Numbered from the stretch's first letter, positions 48,263-61,944 are shown. The stretch: 64,000 nucleotides of DNA from Echinostoma caproni (GCA_900618425.1 UZAN01039762.1:51896-115895), one strand, 5' to 3'. Notes: a model not told the origin generated them from the sequence alone. Numbers and translations are program-made.

Positions 48263-51105
48263 ATAGAGACACTTAGACACAGAGACTATTGACGAGTCCC
48301 AAACAGCTGTCCAGTGCTATTTGTTAAACATCAACAATATTGTCATGTACTTAACCTGACCTAAAATACCTAGAACAAACACTAATTGTTCTGGATTTTC
48401 GCTCAGGCATCTTAAATGATATGGTCTGCTCAGGAAGGGTATAAAGCCTCATCTGGTTCCGGCAAAATATTTACAGGGCATAAATTATCCCACTTATTAC
48501 GAGTTGGTGTTACAACAGTGTAACTGCATGAATTGTATATTGTTTAGGAATGGATAGGTTAAAAAGCTGTCCACGTTTAAACTCCGTTCTTCTTTAATCA
48601 TTGAATAATTCACTGTCGATTTCGGACAGTTGTTATTTTTGCACGTTTTTGTGGTCTTAGCAATCGATAAGTTTACAATTGCCTTTTGTTTTCAAACCGC
48701 CGAAAATTTAACCTATGCAATTGTGAAAAAATGTTTAGTTTCCCATGGATCAGTGAATGAATTAAAACGAAGACTTCAGAAACGGATGTATCGCTCACTG
48801 GTTTTCGCCAGTAGAACCCCGGACTTGTTACCAACAAGAAATTACGGTACTTAATCCACGTCTTCCCGAACCACATAATCTCGTCTCAGACAAAAAAGTC
48901 ACATCCAAGTCAGTGATGAAATCATTGATATACAAATGTATTTGTCCTCAGCAAACGCCTAATCCCGAGTGCGGAGATGAGCGAAGTTTAATGCCTGCAT
49001 TAAGCTCCCAAAGATGGATTGTAATGTATGATGTAAAGGTTAAATGGCAAATAATGTGATCAACCACCTGGTTGTCAATCAGATGGGATCCTGGGTTTGA
49101 TGGGTTCGCACTGCGGAGTGGACCCAAACAGATCTATACGTCTGTATGATCCTTCGTAGTTTATCTGTTCACTTTGCATTTACTCTGTACACAAGGTGAT
49201 TCATCGTATGATCAAATCAAACCATAAACTACTCCCATGTGGTCGTGAATAATTTATCCAAATGCCAGAATTGGGCCCAGCTCGCTAGACTTCTGAATAA
49301 ATATCAAAGTAACTCAGCAACATTTATCCTACCAGCTTCCTTGGAAGCCTGCTTGTGTACTCTCAGTCGTTCATTGTTGCATGCTCTTCAGATAACATCG
49401 ATAACAGATTATCTGAGTTGATTCCACTATCCTGATGTTCTACATCCTCGTTGCGCTCGTTTTCTATGCCCTACGGTTGATTTTATTCTCTCAGACTCAT
49501 TCGTTAGCTTTGTGTATAGTTTAGAATCACTTGATTTTTTCACATTCATCGTAATGACGCTGTGGTTACATTTACTGATCCCATTCGTAGCCGTCCCATT
49601 CGGTATAGATGAACACAGCATCACAGGTTTATTGATCGCTGGTTTCAATGAGTTGCCACAATTGTTTGATTTTCATTATCATCTGCTATCAACAAGTTAG
49701 TTGAATGAGTAGCCATTTCAATGAATAGGACCAGATTCTGAGAAGTAATTTTCTGTCAATACTAGTTTAATTATCTCTTTTAATTGAGTAGGAATCCATG
49801 CAGTCTATTCTGTGATAAACCGGTAGGGTAAATGTAACACAGGAAATCTATTTTTCATAGTGTCTAATCTCATTTGTCATTAGGTCACGTGCTTTATTCC
49901 TGTCCGACTGAGTTTTTCTCAAGCAGCTGGTGAAAGTAAGAAATCTAATCGAACAGTTGCTATTCACAAGAATAAGGACAAAGCTGTTGCCAAGTCAGAA
50001 GAATTTTCCGCAGTGCTTATGCTTCAGCACAAATCGCGTTATACTGTAGATTGTTGGTCCTCAGTAGTATTGTAGTACCTCCACAAATACTACCATCGAA
50101 ATTCCATTCCATGTATTTAGTTTTCAAATCTAGAATCGGTGGTACGGGGTGTAGAATTCGCGCATATCCTGTTCAAAGAAGTCCATCAATGAATCAAAGA
50201 CATGCTTCTAAACAATATTTTGCTAATTTGGTTGAAAGGATTAATGAAATATTTTACAATAAGTAATAAGCATACCTAACGAGCGGCAATCACCTCAAAG
50301 CCGGTCTTGTGTTTCCAGTAGAACTTTGTCCAGTGATTCCCATAAACATATGCATATAAAGCTCCGTAACGTCTTAAGAAATCACATGAATTATTCGAAT
50401 TCAAGTCTGCCGTTCACTACTTTATGCTCTTAGAAAGCCCTTCCGTCAATGAGCAGTCTGAAATCAGTTTTCAGGCAAAGATGTTTGAAGTTTTATAATC
50501 TCAGTTTTTCAGACCATTTCTGAGGCTATTCCTATGCTTGAAAAATCGTGGTAACTATTGATTTTTTGGTTAAATCATACGAAAATTTGTTTTCCGTAAA
50601 TAATGGACAAAGTTTGCAGGCCTGTCTGTAAGTCGTTTGTTGTTTACCTCAGTTGGTTTCCTCCTTTCATGAGTTTGGGGTGTTTTATGAAATACGTAAG
50701 TGTTTTTCCAAATTCACGCAACTTTTCCTTGCATCTGATCCTCTTTTGTCATTTCAGTCTACATTATTTGTTAAATCCCATTGATTTGGTGTTGAAACGG
50801 AGTTAAGGAATTTGGAATACGCTCTAATCGCTCTCACACAAGATTCATTTTCTCAAACTGCAATATTTTTTCCTAACGTAATCTAGTTTATGCACACCGT
50901 TCCGGCATCGATCTATTGATCGCGTGGTATTTCACTTTAAAGGATTAACACACGCGCACACATACATCCTTTAAGCGGGAGTTAATTTTCATTNATTTTC
51001 CGTTCATCAAACATCAAAATGTTCCCAGACTACTTTTTCTTCCCTGAAAAATCACATTTGAATTCGAACTGTTTTCAGTGTCATTCCTAACTTTTTTTCT
51101 TACAG

Positions 51106-51781
51106 CGCTACAGTTTGGCCTCTTCTCCACAGTCCAAACGGCCCAATGATCAAGTGTTCGATTCAACTGATTTTACTTCCGCAACCGCTTGTATCCAGTC
51201 CAACTTTAAGCCCCACCTAACAACGAGCATAGCTGCCTCTGTGGCNGGCTGCTACTTCTGCTTCTGTGATCCCCACCACCACCACCGTCTGCAGCACCAA
51301 TGCCGTCTCCACGACCAGCCTCACCAGCACGGCCACCACCACCGCACATCCTACAACCACGAAAACCACAACTAACGGCTTCGTTTCAGCCCAATGGGCT
51401 GCTCAGTTAAACCCAGACTTGAGCACTTCGGACCGGGAACAATCCAGCTCACCTCCTCCCCCACCCCCAGCATTTTTAGGAGCCGGAGATGCCTGCGTCA
51501 GTCCACCAGTCTCACCACAACCACCTACCCCTTCGATCGCTTTGCTTCAACAAACGGAAGCTGGTATTTGGTCGATGAATCCGCAAAATATGGCACCCCG
51601 GGACCATATGGTGCACCGAACGCGAAAACCTATTTTGAGTAAATCGACAGGCGGAGCGAAAGTTACGATGCAAACTTTGGATGCGGTCGGTGATACCGGT
51701 TTATTGATCTCCTCAAAAACCCCAATGAATCATCAAAGTCTCGAATTTGTTGGTTCAACACAAGTGCCGGTGTCACAAGCG
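51106..51781 (+). CDS. MRL-family adaptor, coding exon 4 (residues 177-401): Thr/Ser-rich and proline-rich region
   Basis: The exon starts after a strong acceptor (T-rich tract, TTACAG) in phase 0 and ends before GTAGGT in phase 0. It is 676 bases long, one too many. The frame used up to 51245 (RYSLASSPQSKRPND...) meets a stop at 51373-51375, while from 51247 a different frame is open to the donor. The switch falls on the N at 51246; dropping it restores a continuous 225-codon frame, so I read it as a consensus error. The protein is Thr/Ser-rich (residues about 223-275), then has SSSPPPPPPAFLG (prolines at about 292-297) and VSPPVSPQPPTPS. MRL proteins carry poly-proline tracts that bind profilin, Ena/VASP and SH3 domains. 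No F-PPPP motif is seen here, though PPPAF fits a P-P-x-x-F pattern. The region looks disordered. Confidence 0.8.
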
Positions 51782-53641
51782 GTAGGTTGAACTTGCCAAA
51801 CAGCGCGCTAGTAATGTCGATTTTCGAACATGTTAAAATGATTTCCAATAGAATACAGTGAGGAAATATAGAATGAGGTTGTGAACATAAAAGGATAAAT
51901 TCACCATTAATTGGGTGTTGGAAGCAGAGCATTGTCAGCTTCAGTTACTGCGCTACGCCTCCTACCTTGTTCTGTTCGTGAAAGCTGTTTCAAGTATAGT
52001 ATGCAGAGTTTTAAAATGTTTGGCGAAAACGGTTTTGTTTGTTGAAAAACAATCTTATTAAAAAAATTAGAACCCTGAATGAGAACACGATTCCTCTTTT
52101 CAAATCCAAAAAGGAGAACTGTGATAAGCTGAATTTCTCACAGCTAACAAATGAGTTGTAGGATTATACCTTAAACGCTCATTCATCATGGGAAGTCATT
52201 CTGCTTCACGGCCAGTACGTCAAAAAGACAAATAGCTATTTAGCGGTACATAGCTGCAAGAATGAAGACACTTCAGTTCGATAAGTGTTCTTTGCACGGG
52301 GAAGTTGATGGTAACCGATGATGTTATTCAATCCCGAATTCGTGTCTGAGATCTGGCAAACAGTTTTTTCACGGCGAAAGGGAAACATTTTTTGTGTTGA
52401 TTTTACGCTCCTGGCTGACGTAACACATATACACGGGAGTACAATTGGTGTACAGCCAAAGGTCCGAAGAGCTGTTTGAATTCGCCCTTATTGATATACT
52501 GAGTTTCAACAGACACACGTGCACTGAAGTCTATACATGGGAAGTGAGCACATTTCATCCGACAGACCTCACACATCCACATAAACGACGAGAGTGAACT
52601 TTAGTTGAGTGGTGTTCATTGGGTAATTGCCATTGATTAAATCTCTAACAGCTGATATTTCTGCGTAACTGCGCTATAAAGTCTGTTTGGTTGTTGTCTC
52701 TCTTTCCTTACTTCGATCCGGTGTATTTTACCCAGAGCAGGTTTCAAATTCTGCGCCTTCATTCAGCGTCCTTTAGAATGTCACTCAGAGGCTAAGATAA
52801 CTAAAAAAGCTATTTTTCCTTTCATACATTTGCAAATTCTTAAGCCTGAATTCTGGACGCACGAATGCATCCAATAGAGAGCTCTGAAGCTGTAAAACGT
52901 TGCAAATTATTGTGCCTACAAGGTAGCCTGAGCGTGAGTGATCGCACGCTGATTAGTCCTCATTACTGGTCCTTGGCGTGCGCCGGTATGTGCGACATAT
53001 CACTTAGGACTCGCCATCTCAGTCTGATCTGACGTGCTGTTCTGATGGCTCCATAGTTGTTATTATTGATACATTTTCTATCCTGAGGAAAGCGGAAAGT
53101 TTAAGGGTTATTGTTTGTCCAAAATTTATGTTTCAAAAGTGCAGTGTGTATGGTGTAACATTTCTTATCCTGTATTGATTTAGTTTTTTGGTACAATGAA
53201 GAAAACCAATTGTTGGTTAGAGAGCAAACATTGCTTCAAAAGGTCATATCATTCACTCTAATCAGCTCAAGCCACAGGACGAGCTATGATGTGCTTTACA
53301 ACTTGCTGGGCTTCTCTAATGTGAAACTACACCTATCGAACATCAGCGTGAATTTGGTTTGTGTACGTTCATTGTTTCTAAGCTAATCTACATGTGTTTA
53401 CCGAGCGTCGAAATTGTCAACTTCACCCTCGAAAAACAAATATGTATAACGGGTAGGATGACATTTCTTTTACTCCCAGCTGTTGATACTTTGATTGCTT
53501 TTTAACATTGTGACCTCCATCTTTGTTTGCATTTAGTGATTTCTAGGATTCTTTTTGTTCCTGATGTGAAATAGATTAAATTGTTCAGGACTGTCATTTC
53601 TCCCTAGGCTTTGATTCCCACTCCCTTACGCCTGTTTACAG
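51782..53641 (+). other. Intron 4 (about 1.9 kb)
   Basis: It runs from donor GTAGGT to acceptor CTGTTTACAG. I see no gene, RNA gene or clear repeat in it. Confidence 0.7.
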
Positions 53642-54091
53642 ACTCAGCCTTCATCCGGGTCCACTGGGGTGCATGTGGTTGACGTGACGCATTCGAACAA
53701 ACATAATCGACCGCGTGGTCCACCAGAGTCACTCTCACATCCAAACGTGACACATGCGCATTCATCCAATGTGACAATTGCACTACCATCTGGTGTGATG
53801 GTTGAGTCACCCCGTCAGACCTTGTCTCCAACGGACGTTCATTACGCCAGTACTGGAGCGTTGAATGCGTCCGGATTGGCCGCGGGTCATCGGCCTTTAC
53901 TTGGCACCACTGTCAACACAAGACCGAACGACGGGGACGATGAGAGCTCATTGAGCGGTCTGGGGAGTTGGAGTCCGGGTCAGCCAGTCCCGAGGCGAGA
54001 CCTGGTGAAAACAAATTCACTGGTCGGTCACGGAGGCAGTGATGGTCTATCCAATTCGCTTAGTCCGGAAAGCTCGCTCTCGGACAAATCG
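53642..54091 (+). CDS. MRL-family adaptor, coding exon 5 (residues 402-551): Ser/His/Gly-rich linker
   Basis: The exon follows acceptor GTTTACAG and precedes a consensus donor GTAAGT, giving exactly 150 codons in phase 0/0. Its composition (Ser, His, Gly, Pro, Asn, Asp) is that of a disordered linker with no domain. PVPRRDLVKTNSL (residues about 513-525) has Arg at -5/-6 to a Ser, a possible basophilic kinase site. It ends in an acidic, Ser-rich LSPESSLSDKS. The sequence contrasts with the AT-rich introns on both sides, which supports a real exon. Phase fits exons 4 and 6. Confidence 0.8.
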
Positions 54092-55925
54092 GTAAGTGAT
54101 GCCTGACTAGATCGAAACATCACTAGTATCGAGTTTTATGATCCATTTGGTAATTGTCAAGGGATGAGCTCTATCTGATTAATTTCTTCTGGAAGGTTGT
54201 GAAAAATACCCTCCAGCAGTTATACACTTGAAAACCCTGGGAACGTATACCGCACTCAGAAACACTAAAATCAATGGATAATCTCCATTTTACTAGTGAA
54301 TAATGCAGGAGGGTACATTTTTCTTCAATAACCACCTATTATTTAATATTGCTAAACTAAAGAAAAGGACAAACTGCTGACCAAGCGGCCGGTTCTATGA
54401 TTGTAATCAGCTGACCGTGACTGCCAAATTAAGAAACGTCTGTTCGATTTCAGTCGACAGATGAGCGGAAGAAAAACAGGTCAGCCCGTTTCCCATCATT
54501 GTGCAGCCGATCTGAAAAACCTCCAGTTTAAGTTATTTGTCTACGTGATGCTCTCAAAAGTGTTCATTGCGAAACCAAGGACAGTACGTGAGAGTTCCGC
54601 GATCCAGACGAAGCACATCTCAATTTGGCCAGACATACTTTTTCCATAAATGAGGTGTGATAATATTGTTGGGGAGAATGCAACTGTTTTGATTATTTGG
54701 AAAATTTCCTGAGAATAGTAACCAATATCAATTGTACATTTTTTATACTCACTGAATTGGTCGTTGTAGTAACAGGTTGATTGGTCTAGGTTGAAATCAC
54801 CACTGAATAGCCATTGTACGCACTTTTCACTCTCGCGCAGAACGACAGCACGCACATTGTCCAGCTCAGCACTCAAGACCGATGGCCAGATTACTAAAGG
54901 AGTCTAGGTAGCACAGTGCATCTTATCATCCTCGCAACCAAGTAAAACTTTTAATCAGGGCCGTTCTTATTTTAGTTGTCTAAAGACGGTCTTCATCAAC
55001 TCGCTCGAGAGTTTTATCATTATCATTCTTATCTATGATAAAAATGTAGCGTTTTTTATCGCAGAAGTTTTCAACAGACTTTCTGCACGTGATTTCTGAA
55101 ACTGAAAAAATGCTATCAAGGGATTTAACTTATTGTTAATCTAACATAACGAACCTGATAAATTTGAAATTATTCGAGTACATGTTTATACTTTTTTGAA
55201 TTCCGTAAAAGTTCTCACCCTCAGTGACTGTAAAGTCAATTTTATCCAGTCTTTCTTCTTTCCAGCAGACGCAATGAATCACCTTATCACCTTATTTTGA
55301 CAATACTGCTTTCCTATCACATATTTGGATAGAAAATTCACAAATTTAGGTTGGCACAGTGTGTCTCCGACTAATGCGATGCAATATGTACATGTGCATG
55401 TACATGTGGACAACGTCATTTGTATAGCCAGTGAATTAACGAAAGTGGATCGAAGGTACGGTTGGTCAGTGAAATGGTCAAAACGGAAGCAAGAAGAATA
55501 TAGGGTTGATTAACTTGGTAGGAAGTCATTCACACCAAATACCTAGATCGGATTTACGATTTTGAACGGCCCCTGCATAATTAATTATTGTGTTGTTAGT
55601 CGTGTTGTGGATGATGAATAATGATTGGTCTAAACTTTCTTTCCAATGAATATTGCGTAATCAAGTCAAATGAGGAATAAACATTATGTATCCACTGAGA
55701 ATAGAATTTTCAGTGAACAACTATTTTATTTTTGCGAATAAAAAGGACCTGATGAGGAGATAGTCAGTAGAGATCGACGGATGGTGAAGAGTGAGAACGC
55801 ATAGCAGAGCAACATGAGTTGTAAGAAATTGTGTCTCAGTTCCTTTGGTAGTCATTCCTCGGAAACCATTAACTTGAGGGTGACAATAGTGAAGATGGAG
55901 TGAGGGAGGGAGTCGGATGTAGAAG

Positions 55926-56010
55926 GTGTGATGCATGAGACAGGACTGAGTCACACAGGCGGCACCATGCTTTATGGTGTCGGTTCACAACGAAGTCGAC
56001 CACATAAAGG
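55926..56010 (+). repeat. Weak dispersed repeat, copy 1
   Basis: GATGCATGAGACAGG, then ACCATGCTTTATGGTGTCGG and AAGTCGA, are echoed in the same order at 61.0 kb. The ACCATGC...GGTGT part is itself a small inverted repeat. The family is unknown. Confidence 0.35.
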
Positions 56011-59000
56011 ACAGTTCCTTACATAAGCAGTTGATTTTAGGGAATGTCTAATCAACATGAAATCCTTAAACAAGGGAAGATAACGAGAGGAAAGTAAGTT
56101 AAACACAGTGGAAAATAGATTTGTAAATTACATACAACGGCACCCTTAGATATGGAAAGCGTGAGATGAAAAACAACTACTTTCTGACTTTAAGAAATGT
56201 TTATTGCCCGTGGAAGGACCGTTTGAAGTCAACCAAGACATTATCCAAGGTATTTAAGATACTGTAACCTTTCAACGTCTGGAAAATTCGGAGTTTTTAG
56301 ACTGTCTACAATCAAGAAAGAACAAAACCAATGCATTTGGTGGATTTCGAGGAAAACGTAACACAGTCAAACCAGTCCGTAATGGAACTCATGACTGACT
56401 GAATGGGGACTGACGGAAAAGATTTTGTTGGGTGCACCACGAACTGCTGTGCCGTTCGCACATTTAAATGTGAAAACAGATGGGGTAGGTGGTAAATTTC
56501 GAATGCAAAGTATGAAAATAAAAGGGGGATAAAATTACCATCAGAAAGACATCTTGATTTATATATACATGTAAATATAAATATGTAAACTAGCGTCGGT
56601 TAGTACAATAGTAATGCATCCAATGGAACAGATGTGGCGGAAGACTGCGTTACAGTTATAATATCAATCGAGTGATTCTAACATCTGAATTGAAAGAATT
56701 TATATGATCCAGAAGATCTTACTCTTATATATTTCAGTTCCTGAGGTCTGGTGCGCAACGCAGCACTCAGTTAGTCGATAAATCTAAACGTTTATAGACT
56801 GGTTTCAGTCTAAGTTTAGCATGCTCAATATCCAGTTGCATAACGGTGTTCCATTGGGGTTCGGGTAGATAAATAAACGAGATTTATTGATTCCAGTTGA
56901 AACGTTATAGCTGAGTTTTTTAGCGGAATACTCCAAATTGTTATTAAAAAGGCAGTTTAAACGAAGAATTCTTTTTTATTATTTGTTCTCTAACTTTGGC
57001 AGTGAATGGTAGGGGAATTATAAAGTTATAATCAGTAGTTTTTTCTGTTTCCGTAAGTTGATCATTGCATTTTTATTTGATCATTTGACAAACGGTTAAT
57101 TATGTCATATAGTCTGGCTATGGTAACCTCAGTGTACATTGTGCAATATTGATAAATCAAAAATGAAACGTAGTGCGTTATGTAGCTCGAAGATTATGAA
57201 CTATTGTTAGATAAACTGAAGAAAATGCGAATCATTTTCTGACAGAATGGATACCTTGACAGCTTCATCGAATAAGGTCTGCAAACGAAACCATAAAATG
57301 CGAGTTCTACGCCGTCCCTAATAAAAGATTGTTTATCACCCTACGCTTATTCATCGACGGTTTCAGTGAGGTCTTCTATAAATGCAGAAAAATACGGTTT
57401 TGGCTGCCCAAATCAAAATATTCTACTTAACCTACCTAGTCATTGCTTAGAGGCTTAAAGATCGGCGACTACGGTTAACCATTCATGTGTATCTCCCAGT
57501 TCATTTGCTTATGCAATAGTTACAGTGGTCATAACACACAGCAATTGACAAAAACGGAGTTAAGAGCACCATCGGACCTGGTTGGGGAAAGGACTGAGAG
57601 AAGTCACATGTAATCCAATCATAGGGCATCTGATCAACATGCGACATTTGTTAAAAGGCCATTCGAGGTGATGTACAAGACCCCAATTAAGAAAAATTGT
57701 GCCATGCATAGACAAAACGGTAGCTATTTGAATTCACCATTCCGAACCCGGAAGACTAAAGTGGGTTATTTAGACCTTGAGGTTCTCACAGCGAGACGAC
57801 ATTTGTAGTCAACTGGTCATATGATCAGATCAAACAGAAAACTCGAGTTACGTAACCAAAAGAATTTAATGATAACTACTTTAAACATTTTCTTGCCATT
57901 CCACTCTTATTGTGATCATATAATCATTCAAAGAATAGGCATGAATAACCAAAAAGAACTCTCCACTTCAAGGAACAACGCATTTTGCTGTGTTGTCCTT
58001 AAAATCAGTCTTAACGAACTCATTACTCGGATATTTTGCAATCGGTTTCCGCATCTGTATGTTTTGCTCTTTGAAAGTTACTTTTCGAAGATGAGCATGG
58101 GTTTTATTTGTAGGTAATGTTGTGGTGATTGTCGAGGAGTATTTAACAGTCGGCTCTTTCCTGTTTGGACACACACTTTGTAACGGGAACGTACTGTGGG
58201 CTCGCACTGTGCTGCAGATGCGACACAAATGTGCGATGCAATGTTCCTGGTTCATACTCTCGGCTCCCTGTTTATATATGATTCTGAAGGAATAATGAAT
58301 GTTGAAGCAGCGGGACTATGATCAATATAGGCGAAGCTATACATTGGACCATAACAAATCATTCACAGATAGGTCCCCAGCGAGCAAGGGTTTACAGCAA
58401 CAAACTGCCATGAAACCCAAATAGTTTTGCGAGATGCAACCACTCAAAAACTCTCATTTTTGGCCCTGGTTACCAAACGTCGCATTGACTAAGCTAGTGC
58501 TCTTATACATTAACATTGTGGTTGCCCGGTCATTTTTTTCTTTGATGTAATTTTCGAGTTTTAAAGGAGAGAAAAAAGCATTCTGGTATCCACTATTTAC
58601 CAGTACAATCTGTTCTCTAAAAAGTAAGTACATTTGCAATGTGATACGATTATCAAAAAAAGCAAGAGTTTGGAAATTTTCATTTTTTCATAACTTCTTA
58701 CTGATCAACAAGAAGTGCATTGCAGATCAAATTTCTCCTCAATGTGAAGCAGCGTATTTCCAGCTAACCTACTAGGGTTCGAAGCCGGAAATGAAATTTT
58801 GTTAGTGAAATAAGGCACCCGCTTGAAACAGACCGTTTGATTTTCCTGATATATTCCAACAGTGCACAAATTGATGTTCATCCTTGATTATTGCAGTCAA
58901 CTTCATCAGAGAGTAATCAGCCTTTGGATACAAAGATTTTTAATGGAGTATTAATGCAACTGGGAAGAAAAATCATCTACTGGCCCTAACTCGATTAGGA

Positions 59001-60999
59001 ATCAAATTACTCGCCGAATTTCTTTCGGCGATCAGAATAACTTTGTTGTCATGCTCTTTATAATCGATAGGTAGGACGACAGCCAACAGTCTATGGGTGC
59101 GAAGTAAGACGACAAGAGACCCATTGTTTTCATCCTTGTTACTTTCTGTTTCACTGTGCTTATGCTAAGCTACAAGTCAATGAGATTCACTGAGAGCACT
59201 AGATTTGGCTGGCTGAGCGAACAGGCACTGTTTCCTGTACACCATAATCGCTTTCACCACTAGTTTCCTCTTTGACAGTTTGGTGCAATCACGCTATCCA
59301 ACCATTTATTCGTGAAAATGTCATATAGTGCTGATGCAGAAACAGGATAATCGCAGTTTTGGCTTTGAGGACAGTAGGTGATCTAAAATGAGTTTGAGTG
59401 TTGTGGCTAGTCTTTCTCTCTCTCGGACGGTTTGTAGGGGAGGGATTGATTGTGGAAAACAGAAGACAAACTCAACGATTGTCCTAGATCCATTCTAACC
59501 TAAACAACGCGGTGATAATTTGTTTATTTTAACTTTTCACACATTAGAACGCATCTGGTTCAGAGGTACTGCCAATCTTGACGAGTAAGATTTGTACCGG
59601 TAAAGTTGAGATTATTCGAAAACATTTCTAATCACCATCCTGTGGCCTAATTGGAAGAGAATGGCAATACAGACAAACACCCAAGCATGGCCAAACCATG
59701 GAAGCTTATCCGTAGTTGAGAGAACTGGTGGAATGGCGATATTCAAGTGTGCATTCTGTTGATCAACGTAGACGTGACGAAATCAGCTTATTGCATCATA
59801 AAGTGAATCCCCTAGGTACGAACATTTTTTGCAATCTGAGAGAATAATCATCAAAATGCAACCCACTATTTTTTAGATGGAAGGGTTAAAGCTGATCAGC
59901 AGAAAAGGGGTGAACCAATTTCTGTGACTGACCAATAATCCGACGAGTCAGTATTTAAAAACCCGGTTTAGGATGGAACACCAGTTTGTATACTCTTCTC
60001 CGATTATGTAATCCTTCCACCCATATAAAGCCTTTGGGATCAAAAGCAGAACACAACAAATGAATCATGTTGTGTATCTGTCATCGAGAAACAAAATAAA
60101 CTTGTGGATGCAGTTTACACAATGCAATAGCAAATAAAAGCGTTGCTAGATTTGGATTCACCATCGGTTTCTTAGATGGTGTACTTACTGGGCCTTATTT
60201 ACCTCCTTGGTTGAGTCCAGTTTGACAGGTTGCATATGAGTGACAGACTTAATATTCTGTTAGTAAATCTGTTCATATATAACTTTTTTCCAGTTTGAAG
60301 CTAACAGAAGTAAGTTGACGCTGTTCAGTCCGAAATCCATTGGTTGTGAAACAGCTTTAACGATGTTGTTTGACTCTTCTAAAAACAACTATCTTTTTCG
60401 TGAAGCCCACCTATTTCCTCAAAAGTTCTGCAAACCATGTGATTGTATAAGTTCATTCAAACGATGTCTGTAGAAAATTAACAATAAACCTGTCACATGG
60501 ACATGTGCGGTAGAAAAAATGTGTACAATCCTCTGAGTAGTCTTGTTGTTGGTCTTGTCTGTAAGGTGTTCGAATTCCCGATTTGCCCTCAGATTGACAA
60601 ATACAAAAGTGACTTATACGGTCGAAGTTTGGAACAGTTATGCACCCCTTTCAATCTGTTCATGTATACCCTTTCCAGTCCCAATCAAATGTTTAACATA
60701 GAAAGCTAAATCGCCGGTTTATTTGTTATGCCATATATGTCTTTTGTAAAGACGAGTTCAAGACGGAAAGCAATGACATTTATTTTTCAAAACGCTTCAT
60801 ATGACAAGGCGAGAACAACTAAGCGACGCATGAGCGATGGATCGTTTATATGTGTAGTGTACCGAAAATGTTCTGTAAATTAGGCATGCAATACAAGAAC
60901 TGAACCTAGTACTTCAAAGAGAAGAGGGAAGAGTAAGGGATTTGCACTTACCGTTTGTGTCACCTGGGGACAGTCATCTGAAATAGATACCCGGTAGGT

Positions 61000-61130
61000 G
61001 ATGCACGAGACAGGCGGGAAATATTAAAACAGAAAGATGGAAGACAATCAGATTTACCTGAACAGATAACACCATGTCTTGTGGGTGCTAGCATGCTGAA
61101 AGAGCCAATTCTCAAAGTCGATTTTGTAAG
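61000..61130 (+). repeat. Weak dispersed repeat, copy 2
   Basis: GATGCACGAGACAGG, then ACCATGTCTTGTGGGTGC and AAAGTCGA match the order seen at 55.93 kb, with an extra 30 or so bases between. It is an unclassified short repeat. Confidence 0.35.
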
Positions 61131-61670
61131 TTAAAGGCTATAAGCAACGTTTCATTTTTTTCCTCCAGGCTTGTGGAAGTTTGTTTTAAAGAGTAGGAAT
61201 CTGTTCTCGGCCATTTTACAATTACTCTCTGATCGTAGAAAATAAAATAGTCTGCAATGTCCTTTTGTGTCGTTTGCAAGGCAATGCATAAAAAACAAAC
61301 GGGATAACTGGTCTAGCGCACTACTGTTACATGTTGCTCAAGCAAGTTGATTGGATGTTCCTAAACACGCTTGCTCGGGAAACTGGTTCGGTCAGCTTCT
61401 TACGTGCATGTAGAACTTAAAATGGGACAAGTCCATTCAAGCCTCTAAATAAAACATGTCGGAAAATTAGCGCACAAACACGAGTAAACAAAATGTTGGG
61501 GGCACACACACACATACAGCCAAACTTATTCCTTTACAAAGAAAAGCCTCCATATGTTTTTCACTCAGCCCGGACGAAACGTTTTGCGTAGCACATTCTG
61601 CCTTCTCCTCCGTCGCTCACGCACATACACAGTCACTCCTGATTTCAATAACGTTGCCGATCTACCATAT

Positions 61671-61707
61671 CACTACCACCACCACCATCAACACCAACAT
61701 CATCATT
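61671..61707. repeat. CAC/CAT-rich trinucleotide tract
   Basis: Imperfect ACC/CAT/CAA triplets give His/Thr-rich open frames that are not genes. Simple sequence. Confidence 0.8.
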
Positions 61708-61944
61708 TCCTTCGGGTTTCTCTCTCTCTCACTCGGCAATCTGTTGCGGAACCTGAATTTTACGATCGTCCACTCTCACATATATTGTCCATTTCGAGCG
61801 GACAACCACTTGGCCTCGGTACACGCATCAAGCGTATGCAGTTTTGATTCCGTCTGATTATCAGGCTGGTTGAACTGTCTGCTTTCGCCAATATGCTGTG
61901 TTTACTCTGTCCCGGTTCAAATCTTCGTTGTTCTTATTCTCTTG

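Larger units (their letters stand above)
40196..51105 (+). other. Intron 3 (about 10.9 kb)
   Basis: It runs from donor GTACGT to an acceptor with a long T tract (CTTTTTTTCTTACAG). It contains a weak tRNA-like head at 40.8 kb, the RTE-like LINE remnant at 43.4-44.7 kb, a CTAT microsatellite at 45.5 kb, a strong hairpin at 48.1 kb with a tRNA-like unit just after it, and single Ns at 45808, 47588 and 50994. I see nothing recognisable in 41.0-43.4, 45.6-48.0 or 48.3-51.1 kb. Confidence 0.65.

Noticed and set aside
51115..51375. His-rich frame overlapping coding exon 4
   Set aside because: Up to 51245 it is the true coding frame. After the spurious N it becomes a shifted reading of Thr codons (ACC read as CAC), so the His-rich half is an artefact and not dual coding.
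55740..55790. Hammerhead ribozyme candidate (CTGATGAG at about 55750)
   Set aside because: I could not find the matching GAAA core element and three stems at the right distances here, nor at other CTGATGA sites.
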